Notes: a model not told the origin generated them from the sequence alone. Shown: positions 23,881-31,781, counted from the stretch's first letter. The stretch: 64,000 nucleotides of DNA from Bacteroidales bacterium (GCA_028704385.1 JAQVLA010000014.1:32376-96375); one strand, 5' to 3'. Translations and numbers: made by a program.

Positions 23881-26400
23881 TCAGCTACTAAGTTTTTGCT
23901 GAATGCGTTCGCGCACATTACTGGCCAGGCTCTCGTAAGAATGATTATCGGGATAAACGGGTTCCAGAAATTCAACCCTGATTTTTTTCCAGGGCTTCGG
24001 AAAAAAGCTACCTTTTGGTAAAGCCTCAAATGCACCGCTGATAGAAACCGGAATAACAGGCACCTTCAATTCACTGGCCAAAATGGCAAACGTCTTCTTG
24101 AAATCGCCTAGATGACCATTTGCAGTACGTGTACCTTCCGGAAATATGATCAGGCTTTTTTGGCGGCGCAACACCTCTCCCATTTTCTGAATCGAGGCTT
24201 TCAAATCACGATTCAAATCCATGATAATGATGTTGTTGCGATTAGCAAGAAACTTTAACCAGCGTGGACGAATATGCTTTTCCTTGGCATAAAAATAGGT
24301 GCCACGAACTTGCTTGTAACGCAGAACAGAAGCCACAAACATGCCGTCAAAAAAACTTTGGTGGTTTGGAGCTAAGATAAAAGGCCCTTCAGGCAGATTT
24401 TGATGTCCGATGGTCTGAAATCTAAAATACAATTTAAAAAAAGCACGCGACAACCAAACAGCAAGATTACCTGTAAACCAGGTGGAAGGCAATTGCAACT
24501 GAACCTTCTCGCGTAAGATTTCGGCCCAGTTGATATGGGATTCTTCCATCCGTGTTTTATGTGCAGCAATCCATTCGCTAAGCTCCAACAAAGAGGCGTA
24601 ATCCGTAAGTTCGTGAGGCTCAATCTTTAGCCCGAAAGTTTGATCAATCCAACTTTGCATACTAATCTTATCCAGCGAATCAAAACCCAAGTCATTTTCG
24701 ATATGATCTGATGGCAATGGTTTAAGGTGTTTTTCTGCTTCAACAAAAGCAACCAGCAAAGGGTAAACCGGATTGTCAATCTCAACTACCGCTTCAGTCC
24801 TATCCCTTGAAGTATCTTTTGCAAGATCAGCTAATCGAAACCTTTGGAGTTTTCCCAGTCGTGTTCGAGGCAGCTCTTCAGTGGTAAATTGAATCCGGTG
24901 GATCCGTTTGTAAGAAGAAACCTTCTCGTTAAACGGCTTGAGCAAGTTTTCGCGCAAGCTCATCTCCAGCTGATCCAAAGGCAGATTCTCGTTACTATGG
25001 GGCACAACAATCAGTTGAAGCTGATCATCGGCATAAAAAACTGCACAATCCTGGACCAATTCGGGTTGTAACAATTCGGCCTCAAGTTCTGCGGGATTTA
25101 CATTTTTTCCATTGGACAATACAATGATTTCCTTTTTCCTTCCGGTGATAAACAAAAAACCTTCCACATCCACATAACCCAGATCACCGGTGTGCAACCA
25201 ACCATCTCTGATCACTTCGGCAGTTTCCTCCGGTCTGTTGTAATAGCCTTTCATGATATGAGGCCCTCGTGCCGTGATTTCGCCATCAACGATTCGCAAT
25301 TCTGTACCCGCCACTACATGGCCAGGCGAACCGATTTTTACCCTTCCGGGCTGTGTAAAGGTGATCATCGGAGCAGCTTCTGTCATGCCATAACCTTCGA
25401 GCACCTCGAAACCAAGGGTTTGAAAATCGCCCCCTACTTCCGGATCAAGGGCCGCACCACCCGAAACTAAAAACTCAACAGCTCCGCCAAATTTCTGATG
25501 AGCAGCCTTGAAAATCTTTTTTGAAAAGCCTTTGGATTGTAATTTTGCAGCGATTTTAAATAACATCCTGGCTACACCACTTTTATCAATTTTAGTTTTT
25601 ATACCCTTGTGTATGGCCGCATACAATCGGGGAACACCAATGATGATAGTGATTTTGTTGTCCTGAAGAGTTTTTAAAATGTCTTCTGTTTTCAGCGAAG
25701 GACTGATGGCAATGGTCGCACCTAACGATAGCGGGATGATTAAAGTACCGGCCAATGGAAAAATATGATGCAAAGGAAGCAATACCATCACACGCGAATC
25801 GGGGTGATAAATCTTGATTTCTTTTGAAACTGCATCCACATTTTGCCTGAGGTTACGATAGGTCAGCATCACACCTTTGGGACTTCCTGTTGTGCCGCTG
25901 GTGTAGATGATAACAGCAGTGTCGTCAGATTGATATTCCGGCATTTCTCCAACCTCATCAGTTAAGCTTTCTGTCTCAAATTGCTGAGGTAATATGATAA
26001 GTTTTGTCTGAATATCTGCTAAATAAATAGCTTCCCGCATGAGTTTTGCACCCGTTTCGGAGCAAAATATCACTTCTGGAGAGGAATCCTTTAAGATGTA
26101 GGCAACATCTGCAGTGGAGGACATAAAATCCACCGGAATAACTACCCCGCTTTTTTGCCAGATGGCATAAAATGCAAGTGCCCATGCCGGTGAATTCTCA
26201 GCAAAAATTACTGCATGTGAACCTGCTGCTAAAGAAATTTGTTTTGAAAACTTCGTAAGGCCGGCAAAAAACTGATCGTAAGTGATTGCCTGTGTGCCGT
26301 ACTGAATAGCCAGCTTCTGGCCGTGGTTTTTGAGCATATAAATTTTGCTTGGTATTACTTCAAAAAAGTGCTGCAAAAATAGCTGAATAAACAATGCCAA
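23881..26400 (-). CDS. Acyl-activating enzyme / acyl carrier protein / PlsC acyltransferase fusion
   Basis: Three-domain protein of 839 residues. Residues about 10-530 form an AMP-dependent acyl synthetase (P-loop IIYTSGTTGSPKGVML, GYGMTEAAP, HTGDLGYVD, and the C-terminal hinge GRKKEIIVLSNGKNVNP). Residues about 560-625 form an acyl carrier domain with the phosphopantetheine site DLGFDSLDKI. Residues about 640-839 form a lysophospholipid acyltransferase with the NHQSFFD (HX4D) and FPEGTRT motifs. Comparable to the Aas idea (activate, carry and transfer an acyl group onto a lysolipid), but with its own ACP. It may recycle or incorporate fatty acids; the substrate is not known. Confidence 0.9.
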   Translation of the reverse strand: MALFIQLFLQHFFEVIPSKIYMLKNHGQKLAIQYGTQAITYDQFFAGLTKFSKQISLAAGSHAVIFAENSPAWALAFYAIWQKSGVVIPVDFMSSTADVAYILKDSSPEVIFCSETGAKLMREAIYLADIQTKLIILPQQFETESLTDEVGEMPEYQSDDTAVIIYTSGTTGSPKGVMLTYRNLRQNVDAVSKEIKIYHPDSRVMVLLPLHHIFPLAGTLIIPLSLGATIAISPSLKTEDILKTLQDNKITIIIGVPRLYAAIHKGIKTKIDKSGVARMLFKIAAKLQSKGFSKKIFKAAHQKFGGAVEFLVSGGAALDPEVGGDFQTLGFEVLEGYGMTEAAPMITFTQPGRVKIGSPGHVVAGTELRIVDGEITARGPHIMKGYYNRPEETAEVIRDGWLHTGDLGYVDVEGFLFITGRKKEIIVLSNGKNVNPAELEAELLQPELVQDCAVFYADDQLQLIVVPHSNENLPLDQLEMSLRENLLKPFNEKVSSYKRIHRIQFTTEELPRTRLGKLQRFRLADLAKDTSRDRTEAVVEIDNPVYPLLVAFVEAEKHLKPLPSDHIENDLGFDSLDKISMQSWIDQTFGLKIEPHELTDYASLLELSEWIAAHKTRMEESHINWAEILREKVQLQLPSTWFTGNLAVWLSRAFFKLYFRFQTIGHQNLPEGPFILAPNHQSFFDGMFVASVLRYKQVRGTYFYAKEKHIRPRWLKFLANRNNIIIMDLNRDLKASIQKMGEVLRRQKSLIIFPEGTRTANGHLGDFKKTFAILASELKVPVIPVSISGAFEALPKGSFFPKPWKKIRVEFLEPVYPDNHSYESLASNVRERIQQKLSS

Positions 26401-26480
26401 AAGATCAAAATCAGCCGTTTAGCAAGGCATTTTGCTTAAAAAAGCTTAATAACAGCAACCTTTGAAGAAATTATTGCGTT

Positions 26481-26738
26481 ATGAATGGAAAAATTGTCCC
26501 GTTTATTATCTTTTTCCTTACATCTAATTGTGTCTTCTCACAATCTACTTTCATTCCGCATTTCACTGGCGCCTACATTCATGATCATTACCTGATTTGC
26601 CCTGATGTGAATGCTGCTGCTGTGTATCAGGAATCGTTGAAAGATATGTTTCCATATGGCAACCTGCATTTTATGGATTCCTGGCTTTATGCCGTAAACC
26701 TTAAGATGAATATGCTTAACCGAACCGCTAAATTCTAG
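26481..26738 (+). CDS. Small possible exported protein, 85 residues
   Basis: Short frame beginning with a plausible signal peptide (residues 1-21, ending CVFSQ). The remainder, FIPHFTGAYIHDHYLICPDV and a C-terminal helix-like stretch, has no family I recognise. It is followed at once by a bidirectional terminator. It could be a genuine small secreted protein, a decayed gene, or chance; no clear promoter box is seen. Confidence 0.35.
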   Translation: MNGKIVPFIIFFLTSNCVFSQSTFIPHFTGAYIHDHYLICPDVNAAAVYQESLKDMFPYGNLHFMDSWLYAVNLKMNMLNRTAKF

Positions 26739-26753
26739 AATCACTGATCATTG

Positions 26754-26784
26754 AAAAGGAGTTGACTGAATGCCAACTCCTTTC
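26754..26784. terminator. Bidirectional terminator between small ORF and trpB
   Basis: Perfect 10-base-pair stem AAAGGAGTTG / CAACTCCTTT with a 9-base loop. In the trpB (minus) direction the stem ends in TTTT; in the plus direction in TTT. It lies 39 bases after the trpB stop and closes the gene as a single-gene transcript. Confidence 0.75.
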
Positions 26785-26822
26785 AAACCAATTTATTCAC
26801 TTAAGTTTAACCAATACGCTGT

Positions 26823-28022
26823 TTACATTAAGTCGCGCTCCACATCTTTGTCGCCTCTTCCGGAGAGGTTGATGATGCTCAGCTGATCTGATTTTCCGCG
26901 TAACAATTTCATGGCCAGTGCCACCGCATGTGAAGATTCAATGGCAGGAATAATTCCTTCCAGCCGGCTTAATAGCTTAAAGGCCTCAATGGCTTCGGCA
27001 TCTGTTATCAGGTGATAATGTGCTCTTCCAACATCTTTAAGCAGCGCGTGCTGCGGGCTGATTCCCGGATAATCCAATCCGGCAGCAATGCTGTAAGAAG
27101 GATAAACTTCGTCATTTTCGTTGGTAAGGGCATAAGAATAGGTTCCCTGAAATACGCCTGGCTTACCCAGACTCAGCGTGGCAGCCGTTTGCCCCAGCTC
27201 GCCTGTTCCGCCACCTTCGGCCGCATGAATGGCCACTCCCTTCTCATACAGAAAATCATTGAAAAGCCCAATGGCATTAGATCCGCCTCCTATACAAGCC
27301 ATAATATTATCCGGAAGACGACCCTCCGTTTCGATGATCTGCTTTTTGGCTTCTTTGCCGATTACGCTCTGAAAATAGCCCACCATGCTAGGATATGGAT
27401 GCGGCCCCACCTGTGATCCCAGCAGATAAAACGCATCCGGATTTTCGATATAATAACCCAAAGCAGCATCCACAGCGTCTTTCAGCGTTCCTCTTCCTGC
27501 TGAGGTGAGTATTAATTCGGCTCCCAACAGCTTGATGCGGCTGACGTTCATCTTTTGGCGTTCGGCATCTTTAGCGCCCATAAACACCTTGCATTTGATG
27601 CCAAAAAGTGCTGCTGCCGTTGCTGTAGCTACTCCGTGCTGACCCGCACCCGTTTCGGCAACAATTTCGGTGGCTCCCATTCTTTTGGTAAGCAAAATTT
27701 GCCCGATCGTATTGTTGATCTTGTGTGAACCAGTATGATTCAAATCTTCGCGTTTGAGGTATATTCTCGAACCAATATAACCTGACAAACGACTGGCATA
27801 AAAAAGCGGAGAAGGCCTGCCGACAAAAGTTTTGAGGTAATGTGTAAATTCCTCCTCAAAGCTTTTTTGTTTGGTGTGATAGTTAAATTGTTCAGCCAGT
27901 TCCTGAAGTTTGCCTTCCAGTACGGGAGGCACATACATGCCTCCAAATTCGCCAAACCGGCCGTTAACAGATCCCAGATTTTGTTGTGTAGTGGAATTTC
28001 CGTTTAAAGTGATATTTTCCAT
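26823..28022 (-). CDS. trpB: Tryptophan synthase beta subunit
   Basis: Pyridoxal-phosphate enzyme that joins indole and serine to make tryptophan. The 399-residue protein is of the TrpB1 type: the Schiff-base lysine is K101 in NHTGSHKINN, followed by ETGAGQHGVATATAAALFG, the cofactor phosphate loop GGGSNAIG, and the C-terminal NLSGRGDKD. Unusually it is alone: no trpA or other trp gene is next to it on either side, and a terminator follows. It is preceded by a leader peptide gene and an attenuator hairpin, which indicates control by tryptophanyl-tRNA supply. Confidence 0.97.
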   Translation of the reverse strand: MENITLNGNSTTQQNLGSVNGRFGEFGGMYVPPVLEGKLQELAEQFNYHTKQKSFEEEFTHYLKTFVGRPSPLFYASRLSGYIGSRIYLKREDLNHTGSHKINNTIGQILLTKRMGATEIVAETGAGQHGVATATAAALFGIKCKVFMGAKDAERQKMNVSRIKLLGAELILTSAGRGTLKDAVDAALGYYIENPDAFYLLGSQVGPHPYPSMVGYFQSVIGKEAKKQIIETEGRLPDNIMACIGGGSNAIGLFNDFLYEKGVAIHAAEGGGTGELGQTAATLSLGKPGVFQGTYSYALTNENDEVYPSYSIAAGLDYPGISPQHALLKDVGRAHYHLITDAEAIEAFKLLSRLEGIIPAIESSHAVALAMKLLRGKSDQLSIINLSGRGDKDVERDLM

Positions 28023-28156
28023 TTTATAAATATTTTTTTAGATGAATAATTTTTGTGATCGATGTAGTAAAAGCTTTTCAAGCTGCTTCACCATCGGAAG
28101 ATCACTTTTTTTATCCAGCCAAGCACAGTTGAGTTCATAGTAGTCAAAAAATTAAG

Positions 28157-28193
28157 TCAAAAAAAATGGCCGGAGGTTTTCACTTCCGGCCAT
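28157..28193 (-). terminator. Transcription attenuator of trpB
   Basis: In minus-strand RNA an 11-pair stem ATGGCCGGAAG / CCTCCGGCCAT (one G-U pair) with loop TGAAAA is followed by TTTTTTT. It lies 29 bases after the stop codon of the Trp-rich leader peptide and about 135 bases before the trpB ATG. That is the layout of a class ribosome-mediated attenuator. The CTTCCG just after the Trp codons is complementary to CGGAAG of the terminator arm; whether this or another pairing is the antiterminator was not resolved. Confidence 0.85.
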
Positions 28194-28222
28194 CTATCGT
28201 TAATCGAACAGACACAAAGTAG

Positions 28223-28273
28223 TTACTTCCCTATTTCGGATCGAAACGGAAGCCACCACCAAAAGCTGTTCAT
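28223..28273 (-). CDS. trp leader peptide (three consecutive Trp codons)
   Basis: A 16-residue frame MNSFWWWLPFRSEIGK with ATG at 28273 and TAA at 28223. Residues 5-7 are Trp encoded by TGG TGG TGG. The RNA just after them can fold into a pause hairpin (CTTCC and TTTCG pairing with CGAAA and GGAAG). A stalled ribosome at the Trp codons would disturb this and the downstream terminator. Too short to be found by length, but the position between a promoter-like box and an intrinsic terminator makes chance very unlikely. Confidence 0.88.
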   Translation of the reverse strand: MNSFWWWLPFRSEIGK

Positions 28274-28292
28274 TTGAGTTATTTTCATGCCG

Positions 28293-28324
28293 CTAAAATA
28301 CATGTCTTTTGAATTGCGAAAACA
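28293..28324 (-). promoter_or_regulatory. Possible promoter of the trp leader
   Basis: Minus-strand TATTTTAG (28293-28300) is one base off TAnnTTTG, and TGTTTTCG (28317-28324) lies upstream in roughly the -33 position. The box ends 20 bases before the leader ATG. Weak but correctly placed. Confidence 0.3.
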
Positions 28325-28452
28325 TTTGCTGTTATTTTTTAACAATTGTGTTTTTGAATCACGATTTACTGTTGAGGCATCCCCACTAGATATGCAGTTA
28401 ATTTTACTGCCCCTATTAATGGGAATCCAGGGATAGAAGTAATATTGTAAAG

Positions 28453-28818
28453 TTAATAACAGGATTCCATTTTCCTGAACTTCAAAATTCTTTCTATTAA
28501 GTTGGTTGGTAAGGGTTTGTTGTGAGGAAACTGAATAACAGATTTTGATACTTTCAATCCTTTTAGATCGGTCTCAAACTCCTTTAACAATGCTTCACTC
28601 CAGGGGCTTGATATGGAAATATGCTTTTCAAATGCACAATAGTAAATTAAATAATATTTCTTACCAATGATGAATGCCGGAATCTGATAACTAATTACCT
28701 CCCGGGCTTCGGGTGCAACTTTATGCACCAGCTCCCGAATCGTTACCAATCTGTTCAGGATTTCACCGCCAAATACACTGTGATACTCATCAATGGATTT
28801 ATAATTTGTTTTTGCCAT
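28453..28818 (-). CDS. DUF1801 domain protein
   Basis: Small YdhG-like protein of 121 residues from the ATG at 28818 (MAKTNYKSIDEYHSVFG). The family pattern is seen in the N-terminal IREL...PEAREVISYQIPAFII and the aromatic-rich YYLIYYCAFEKHISIS. Its biochemical role is not known; proteins of this type recur in accessory clusters with SRPBCC and DoxX genes, as here. The start overlaps the 3' end of the DoxX gene by 20 bases. The frame could extend to 28932, but that would run far into the DoxX gene. Confidence 0.75.
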   Translation of the reverse strand: MAKTNYKSIDEYHSVFGGEILNRLVTIRELVHKVAPEAREVISYQIPAFIIGKKYYLIYYCAFEKHISISSPWSEALLKEFETDLKGLKVSKSVIQFPHNKPLPTNLIERILKFRKMESCY

Positions 28819-29185
28819 ACAATTTAATTTTACGGTTATATACATAAGAAATTGCAAGGATAATACCCACAATAATTGGTGACAAAATATAACTGAATTT
28901 GCCATCAACCACTGCATGGCTGAACACAGCATAGATCAAATTAAAAGTTAGTCCTGCATAAGCCCACTCTCGTAAAGTGCCAGACAATTTTGGCAACATT
29001 ATCGCGGTTGCTCCTAAAGTTTTGGATATAATTAATGCGTAGGCAAAATAATCAGGATAACCCAATGGTTTTGTACCTGTATTAAAATGTTCCGGTGCAA
29101 AAAACAGTGTACTCAAAGGCATTACACCTTCGACAAGGAAAATTATTCCCGTAGTAATCCAGAAAATTATCTTGTATTTCTTCAT
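28799..29185 (-). CDS. DoxX-like membrane protein
   Basis: Membrane protein of 128 residues with four hydrophobic helices, matching the DoxX-like layout; recognisable features are FLVEGVMPLSTLFF in helix 1, the loop with GYPDYFAYALIISKTLGA in helix 2, and LREWAYAGLTFNLIYAVFSH in helix 3. The role of these proteins is unclear (oxidative stress links in some bacteria). It overlaps the SRPBCC gene by four bases (ATGA), so it belongs to the same operon. Confidence 0.8.
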   Translation of the reverse strand: MKKYKIIFWITTGIIFLVEGVMPLSTLFFAPEHFNTGTKPLGYPDYFAYALIISKTLGATAIMLPKLSGTLREWAYAGLTFNLIYAVFSHAVVDGKFSYILSPIIVGIILAISYVYNRKIKLYGKNKL

Positions 29186-29691
29186 TTGCGTTGTTCTTTT
29201 AATTGCGTTATTAATTCCTCCAGGCCACGAATTGCGATTGTTAAACCTTCCTTCACACCCATTTTGATTACGGTTTCTAAATCATTTAATGAATTGTAAG
29301 TTGAAATTGTCTTTACAATCGTGTTCTCTCCATTATCAGTGAATAATGTATGCCATTTTGCTCTTGGCATCTGGATGTTAATATTTCCCTCTGAATCACA
29401 AAAACCATCCCAGGCAATGTAACTATCTTTTGGTGTAATTTGCTCATAATCCATTCTTCCCCAATGTTCTTCACCATTAGGACCACACATCGCATACAGC
29501 CAATAACCACCTTCAATAAAGTTCATTATTTTAGTTTTTGCTTGCCATGGTTTTGGTGCAAACCATTGATCCAGGTATTCACTTTTGGTGTAAACATCCC
29601 ATATAAGTGCCCTTTCCGCTGAAAATTCTTTTACAACAGTGATGGATTTATTTTCCTTGTCAACAAGGAAGTCGAATTGTAAATTGTTCAT
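29182..29691 (-). CDS. SRPBCC/AHSA1 domain protein
   Basis: START-like protein of 169 residues. Family signatures: KEFSAERALIWDVYTKSEYLDQWF near the N-terminus (the usual start of the fold, where proteins show R.F.AP...W...T.pe....W), GGYWLYAMCGPNGEEHWGRMDYEQITP, and the C-terminal helix GVKEGLTIAIRGLEELI. Commonly partnered with an ArsR-type repressor, as here, with a four-base overlap between the two genes. The ligand is unknown. Confidence 0.88.
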   Translation of the reverse strand: MNNLQFDFLVDKENKSITVVKEFSAERALIWDVYTKSEYLDQWFAPKPWQAKTKIMNFIEGGYWLYAMCGPNGEEHWGRMDYEQITPKDSYIAWDGFCDSEGNINIQMPRAKWHTLFTDNGENTIVKTISTYNSLNDLETVIKMGVKEGLTIAIRGLEELITQLKEQRK

Positions 29692-30008
29692 TTTTTTACA
29701 TTTTTAATTGTTGATATTAAATTGTCTAACTGATTGAACCTGAGTTCCCAGATCTTTTTAAATTGCTCGAGCCATTCATCTATTTCTTTCATTTTATCAA
29801 TTTCAAGAGAGTAGAATATCTCTCTTCCCTTTTGTTCTTGCTTCACAAGTTCGCATTCTGTTAAAATGCGAAGATGCTTTGATATTGCTTGTCTGGAAGT
29901 ATCAAAATGTTCTGCAATGTTATTTGGCGTCATTGCGTGTAGAGCAATTAAAGTGATTATTGCTCTTCGCGTGGGATCGGCGATGGCCTGAAATATGTCT
30001 CTGCGCAT
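29688..30008 (-). CDS. ArsR family transcriptional repressor
   Basis: Winged-helix regulator of 106 residues: RDIFQAIADPTRRAIITLIAL at the N-terminus and the recognition helix TSRQAISKHLRIL, then the wing (EQKGREIFYSLE). No metal-binding Cys pair of the ArsR ELxVCDL type is present, so it probably responds to something else. It overlaps the SRPBCC gene and is two bases from the DHFR-like gene, and the operon promoter contains a palindrome suited to a dimeric regulator, so autoregulation is likely (inference). Confidence 0.9.
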   Translation of the reverse strand: MRRDIFQAIADPTRRAIITLIALHAMTPNNIAEHFDTSRQAISKHLRILTECELVKQEQKGREIFYSLEIDKMKEIDEWLEQFKKIWELRFNQLDNLISTIKNVKK

Positions 30009-30010
30009 TA

Positions 30011-30577
30011 TTAAAGTGGTTTGTAAACAAGAACTATGATTCCGCAGTCAAAATGTGTTGAAGATACCAAACTTAATTTTAGTATTGTGTCAACCTCTTG
30101 AAAAACAGGCATCCCTTTCCCAAGAATTGTTGGGTTAACAAACAAATGATATTCGTCGATTAAATTTTCTTTGATTAAAGAAGACACAAATTTGGCTCCA
30201 CCATAAACGATTATATCTTTACCTGATTGTTGTTTTAAAGCAATAATTTTTTCAACAAAGTCTCCATTTTCAACTTGCGTATTTTCCCATATTGTTTCTG
30301 TCATTGTTTTACTGAAAACAATTATGGGGGTTTCGGAAAACTTAATGCCTGCTTCCTTTTCTGGATTGTTATCGTCTTTTGAAACCGCTGCCCAATGCGA
30401 AATAAGGCCCATGGCTAAATTTTTCCCGAGCAAAATGGTGTCCACGGATTGCGTTATTTCATCAACATATTTCTTAAGGTCGTTGGACCATTCAAACAGC
30501 AGCCAGTCCATTTCTCCATTAATTCCAGAAATGTAACCATCAATAGATATCTGTATTTGCAATTTTAATTTTCTCAT
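30011..30577 (-). CDS. Dihydrofolate-reductase-like protein (RibD C-terminal family)
   Basis: Protein of 188 residues with the RibD_C/DHFR-like fold: N-terminal LQIQISIDGYISGINGEMDWL (typical M.SLDG...G...W), the nucleotide-binding region IIVYGGAKFVSSLIKENLIDEYHLFVNPTILGKGMPVF, and the usual final strand. Such stand-alone proteins bind NADPH and act as unspecified reductases; they are not the essential folate enzyme. First gene of the five-gene operon under the ArsR-type operator. Confidence 0.85.
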   Translation of the reverse strand: MRKLKLQIQISIDGYISGINGEMDWLLFEWSNDLKKYVDEITQSVDTILLGKNLAMGLISHWAAVSKDDNNPEKEAGIKFSETPIIVFSKTMTETIWENTQVENGDFVEKIIALKQQSGKDIIVYGGAKFVSSLIKENLIDEYHLFVNPTILGKGMPVFQEVDTILKLSLVSSTHFDCGIIVLVYKPL

Positions 30578-30599
30578 TGTTTGTGTTTCTAATTTATGA

Positions 30600-30645
30600 A
30601 ACTATTCGGTTGCAAATATATATGCAACTCTTTGGTTTCGCAAAT
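30600..30645 (-). promoter_or_regulatory. Promoter and ArsR-type operator of the accessory operon
   Basis: Minus-strand -33 TTTG (30641-30644), 20-base spacer, -7 TATATTTG (30613-30620): a full consensus promoter. Over the -7 box lies GTTGCAAATATATATGCAAC (30609-30628), 18 of 20 bases palindromic. In addition two direct copies of ACTnTTnGGTT...GCAAAT (30600-30617 and 30626-30645) each contain one of the promoter boxes. The likely binder is the ArsR protein encoded in the operon (inference). Confidence 0.7.
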
Positions 30646-31074
30646 TTTTCTTAATTTTTTTATGTTGCCTGGCATAGCTCACAAGAAAACGCCCAATCGC
30701 CGGAGTAATTTAGTTGCTACATTAAATCCATTTGACACTAATACTTGCGTAAAAGCAGGATTTTTTGAAAGTTCGTCTGGATTGATGGATTTAGTATTCT
30801 CCCTGATATTATTGTCGTTCACAAGTATTTATATTTACTTACAGCCTGCTGCGTGATATATTTCAGGAGAGCGAATACGTAATTTTCTTTTAGGCGAATG
30901 GAATGACTGTTTTATTTGATTTACAATGCTTTATCTATCATCAAACATCCACATTCTTGAACCACTTTCAAGTCTAAATGTTCTATTTGGAATAAAGTTG
31001 CTGCTTAATTCCTATACCTGGCCAGAATTCTCATTTTGGTTATTGGCATGTTGATCTAACCAACACCGATATTA
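30646..31074. other. Intergenic stretch without a supported gene
   Basis: AT-rich sequence between the accessory operon promoter and the YdeI gene. Short frames exist on both strands (for example one of 86 codons on the plus strand from 30596) but none has a recognisable domain, a credible start context or a promoter. I see no repeat or RNA gene in it. Confidence 0.4.
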
Positions 31075-31677
31075 TCAGGTAACCCGCTTCTGTTTCCTGC
31101 TTTCCTGTATTGCTTTTTCCAGGCGGGATTGACGGGTTTTTTCCTGCACGGCACTCATTATCCAACGGATTATCGCGCGCTGATAGGAAGGAGCTTGTTT
31201 AGTGAAAAAATCCCAAGCAATCTTGTCCTTTCTAAATTGTTTCTCGTAATTTGTATCAAGGGAAATTAAATCGTTCTCATAAGAATAAATCCTTGATCTG
31301 TCTTGCTTTCTTGATTTAAATACTTTTATGCCAGCATCTTTCATCAAGCCTGCTTTGGTTAACTCTTCAACTTTTTTGATGTTGATTGCGCTCCAGATAC
31401 TTGTACTTCTTCGCGGTGTAAAACGAATACAATAACTCTCCTTATCAATGGATTTTCTTATTCCGTCGATCCAGCCAAAACAAAGGGCCTGATCAACAGA
31501 TTGCGACCAGTTCATGGAGGGTTTTCCGCTTCCTACCTTATAAAATCCAACAATTAGTTCGGTCTCTTTTTTGTGGTTAATTTCGAGCCATTTTCTAAAC
31601 TCCTCCTGTGTTTTAAAAAATGTTGCGCCTTCTTTTACCCGAATTGATTGTATGTTTTCAGATTTGCTCTCATTCAT
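31075..31677 (-). CDS. YdeI/OmpD-associated family protein
   Basis: Protein of 200 residues. It matches the YdeI family: KTQEEFRKWLEINHKKETELIVGFYKVGSGKPSMNW at the N-terminus, then the highly typical QALCFGWIDGIRKSIDKESYCIRFTPRRSTSIWSAINI, and a C-terminal helical region with FFTKQAPSYQRAIIRWIMSA. Some family members are linked to bacteriocin or peptide resistance; the mechanism is unclear. It is transcribed from its own promoter box (31718-31725). Confidence 0.88.
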   Translation of the reverse strand: MNESKSENIQSIRVKEGATFFKTQEEFRKWLEINHKKETELIVGFYKVGSGKPSMNWSQSVDQALCFGWIDGIRKSIDKESYCIRFTPRRSTSIWSAINIKKVEELTKAGLMKDAGIKVFKSRKQDRSRIYSYENDLISLDTNYEKQFRKDKIAWDFFTKQAPSYQRAIIRWIMSAVQEKTRQSRLEKAIQESRKQKRVT

Positions 31678-31717
31678 CTGTCAGTAAGTATTTGTAATAT
31701 ATCTTTTAATGAAGAAA

Positions 31718-31725
31718 CAAAGATA
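31718..31725 (-). promoter_or_regulatory. -7 promoter box for the YdeI gene
   Basis: Minus-strand TATCTTTG, consensus TAnnTTTG, 41 bases before the ATG at 31677. Confidence 0.45.
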
Positions 31726-31781
31726 ATAGGTATGACTTTGTTACTTTCATTAATAAAATCAAATTCATCAGGCAAATTTTA

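Noticed and set aside
30663..30720. Sequence around CGCCCAATCGCC resembled an integron attC or transposon end
   Set aside because: No GTTRRRY core pair, no inverted arms of attC type and no integrase nearby.
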